A DNA stretch of 64,000 nt from Ruminococcus flavefaciens (GTDB taxonomy: Bacteria > Bacillota > Clostridia > Oscillospirales > Ruminococcaceae): positions 1 through 64,000 of the forward strand of contig JAMPAU010000006.1 in the NCBI GenBank assembly GCA_023667045.1. The letters run 5' to 3'. The position numbers and the translations under genes are program-made. The notes beneath the pieces are model-generated. The model did no database searches. It was not told the origin of the DNA and saw only the letters and a list, made by a program, of their open reading frames with translations. This document shows positions 62,930-64,000 of the stretch, piece by piece (position 1 is the stretch's first letter; each line of letters starts with the position of its first letter).

Positions 62930-64000
62930 TTATTTTCTTTCGGTTTTGTGGAGAGTGATATTTATTTGGTCGATAAGTTTAGTGATTTCGGCGATTGAGT
63001 TGTTTATTATATTAGTGCTTGCGTTGGTAACATTTACGTTATCGTCAAGCATACTGAAAGCCTTAATGGTGGTCTGAAGTATAGTAACCATTTGCTGAAC
63101 ACTGTTAGCGTCCATGCTCTCGTTAGCGTTGCAGAACATTACTATATTATTGAGGAGACTATTAACCTGTCCGGCTCTCTGACTTGTCTTTGAAGTAGAT
63201 TCGCCGATAGCGTTCATACTTTCGATAATCTGCTTAATGTCACGTTTCAGTCTGTCGGAGAGAGCGAGACATTCGTTGGTAATTTCGGCGAGCCTTTCGT
63301 GCTGTTCAGCGAGTTCACTGTGACGTGCGAGAAGTACAGACTTAGCGTGTACTATGCAGTTTTCGGGAGTATTCAGACCACGGCATATAGCTATAGCCAT
63401 TTCACGACATGAACGGTAACCACAGGCGTGGCAGTTGTAATTACGGTCTGCCTCAGTGTGCTTGCCCATCATTTCGTATACTGCGTCAAGCTGTTTTCCG
63501 GTAGGAATAGGCGAGGGGTTCATAGGGGTGTAGTTTCTCATGAAGTCGGCAATATCGAGCATTTCATCAAAACGCTTAAAGAGCTTATCCTCACCGAAAC
63601 GGAAAGGACCTGTTGTTTTACGTCTTTTCTTGGCTTCCTTTTCTACTTCACGCATGGTAGCCATAACGTCAAAAACCGTCTGAGATGTACCCGATGCAGG
63701 ACCGACATTACAGCCGAACTCACATGAAAGAACGTCGAAAACTTCTGGGTGTTTATATTCGGGCATATTTGCGTACATATCAAGCTCCGGATATACTTTG
63801 TGAACGCCCTCAGAGGTAGTTATATTTATATCGGGATTGTGTAGCCAAAGGTTATCACGCAGTCCGCCTGGACGTGGATAGACTGCACCCACCTGTCCCT
63901 GCTGGTCGTCGAAAGGATATTCAAAGTCATTGGCAGAATTTGATGCAATTTTTATATCGTTTCTTTCAAAGTATTCGTTGAGTTTATTAAAGGTTATATT
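62930..64000 (-). CDS. [FeFe]-hydrogenase-like protein with Fe-S and coiled-coil C-terminus (5' end outside)
   Basis: The frame is open to the right edge, so the N-terminus is missing. What is present begins with the end of an [FeFe]-hydrogenase large-subunit domain (GQVGAVYPRPGGLRDNL, and the Cys pair in LSCEFGCNVGPASGT that matches the third H-cluster motif). A small Fe-S module follows with NYNCHACGYRSCREMA and PENCIVHAK. The last 130 residues are helical and Ser/Asn-rich, like a signalling coiled coil. This layout fits sensory or regulatory group C/D hydrogenase proteins rather than a bulk H2-producing enzyme. At least 356 residues are present. Confidence 0.8.
   Translation of the reverse strand, partial: NITFNKLNEYFERNDIKIASNSANDFEYPFDDQQGQVGAVYPRPGGLRDNLWLHNPDINITTSEGVHKVYPELDMYANMPEYKHPEVFDVLSCEFGCNVGPASGTSQTVFDVMATMREVEKEAKKRRKTTGPFRFGEDKLFKRFDEMLDIADFMRNYTPMNPSPIPTGKQLDAVYEMMGKHTEADRNYNCHACGYRSCREMAIAICRGLNTPENCIVHAKSVLLARHSELAEQHERLAEITNECLALSDRLKRDIKQIIESMNAIGESTSKTSQRAGQVNSLLNNIVMFCNANESMDANSVQQMVTILQTTIKAFSMLDDNVNVTNASTNIINNSIAEITKLIDQINITLHKTERK

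Noticed and set aside
1-64000. CRISPR arrays, prophage, integrases or insertion sequences
   Set aside because: No regularly spaced repeats, transposase, integrase or phage structural genes were seen on either strand.

Overview
The window looks like a chromosomal segment of a fibre-degrading gut or rumen Clostridium-group bacterium, most likely a Ruminococcus. The support is moderate G+C, two secreted proteins carrying the same type of cellulosomal dockerin (one attached to a GH26 mannanase), Firmicutes-type promoters with 17-base spacers, a tRNA without encoded CCA, a DapL/DapF/Ddh lysine and peptidoglycan set, pyruvate formate-lyase and an [FeFe]-hydrogenase-like protein. I see no phage, integrase, insertion sequence or CRISPR array. 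Species is inference only.

Layout. 1-7.5 kb is a dense two-component signalling island: a cytosolic REC-kinase, an AraC-type regulator, a REC-HPt protein with a damaged start, a membrane hybrid kinase with two receivers, a lone HPt protein and a REC-HD-GYP phosphodiesterase. 7.5-12.6 kb holds an unknown protein and sbcDC. 12.7-27.1 kb contains the dockerin mannanase, an ABC-F ATPase, a polyphosphate-polymerase-domain/DUF4956 pair, a promoter-structure-terminator unit that looks like an unannotated RNA, an RHH-unknown-clpB operon, an HU/DUF6465 operon and a dockerin beta-helix protein broken by one missing base. The polyphosphate-pair and beta-helix promoters share an identical pair of TTAAGA direct repeats at the same distance from the -10 box.

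27-38 kb has a small kinase, tRNA-Pro, an EAL phosphodiesterase and a TetR gene divergent from a compact acyl-handling operon (alpha/beta hydrolase, condensation-like enzyme, acyl carrier protein, AMP-ligase), followed by an SCP2 gene, an aldo/keto reductase and small genes. 38.4-48.9 kb is one operon of six genes: VWA, a small unknown, a SWIM zinc-finger protein with a near-identical internal duplication, DUF4132, a MoxR ATPase and DUF5682. This resembles the poorly understood E. coli yeh cluster.

49-64 kb carries tmk, a sugar-phosphate transferase, a patatin, dapF-dapL, a degenerate GGDEF protein with an AI-2E-family permease, a pfkB sugar kinase, a pyruvate formate-lyase split into a catalytic body and a separate 80-residue glycyl-radical protein with a third small gene between them, meso-DAP dehydrogenase, and the 3' part of an [FeFe]-hydrogenase-like protein. 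The strongest candidates for something new are the split formate-lyase, the MoxR/VWA/SWIM operon, the TetR-controlled acyl operon, the structured RNA near 18.5 kb and the shared TTAAGA promoter motif.
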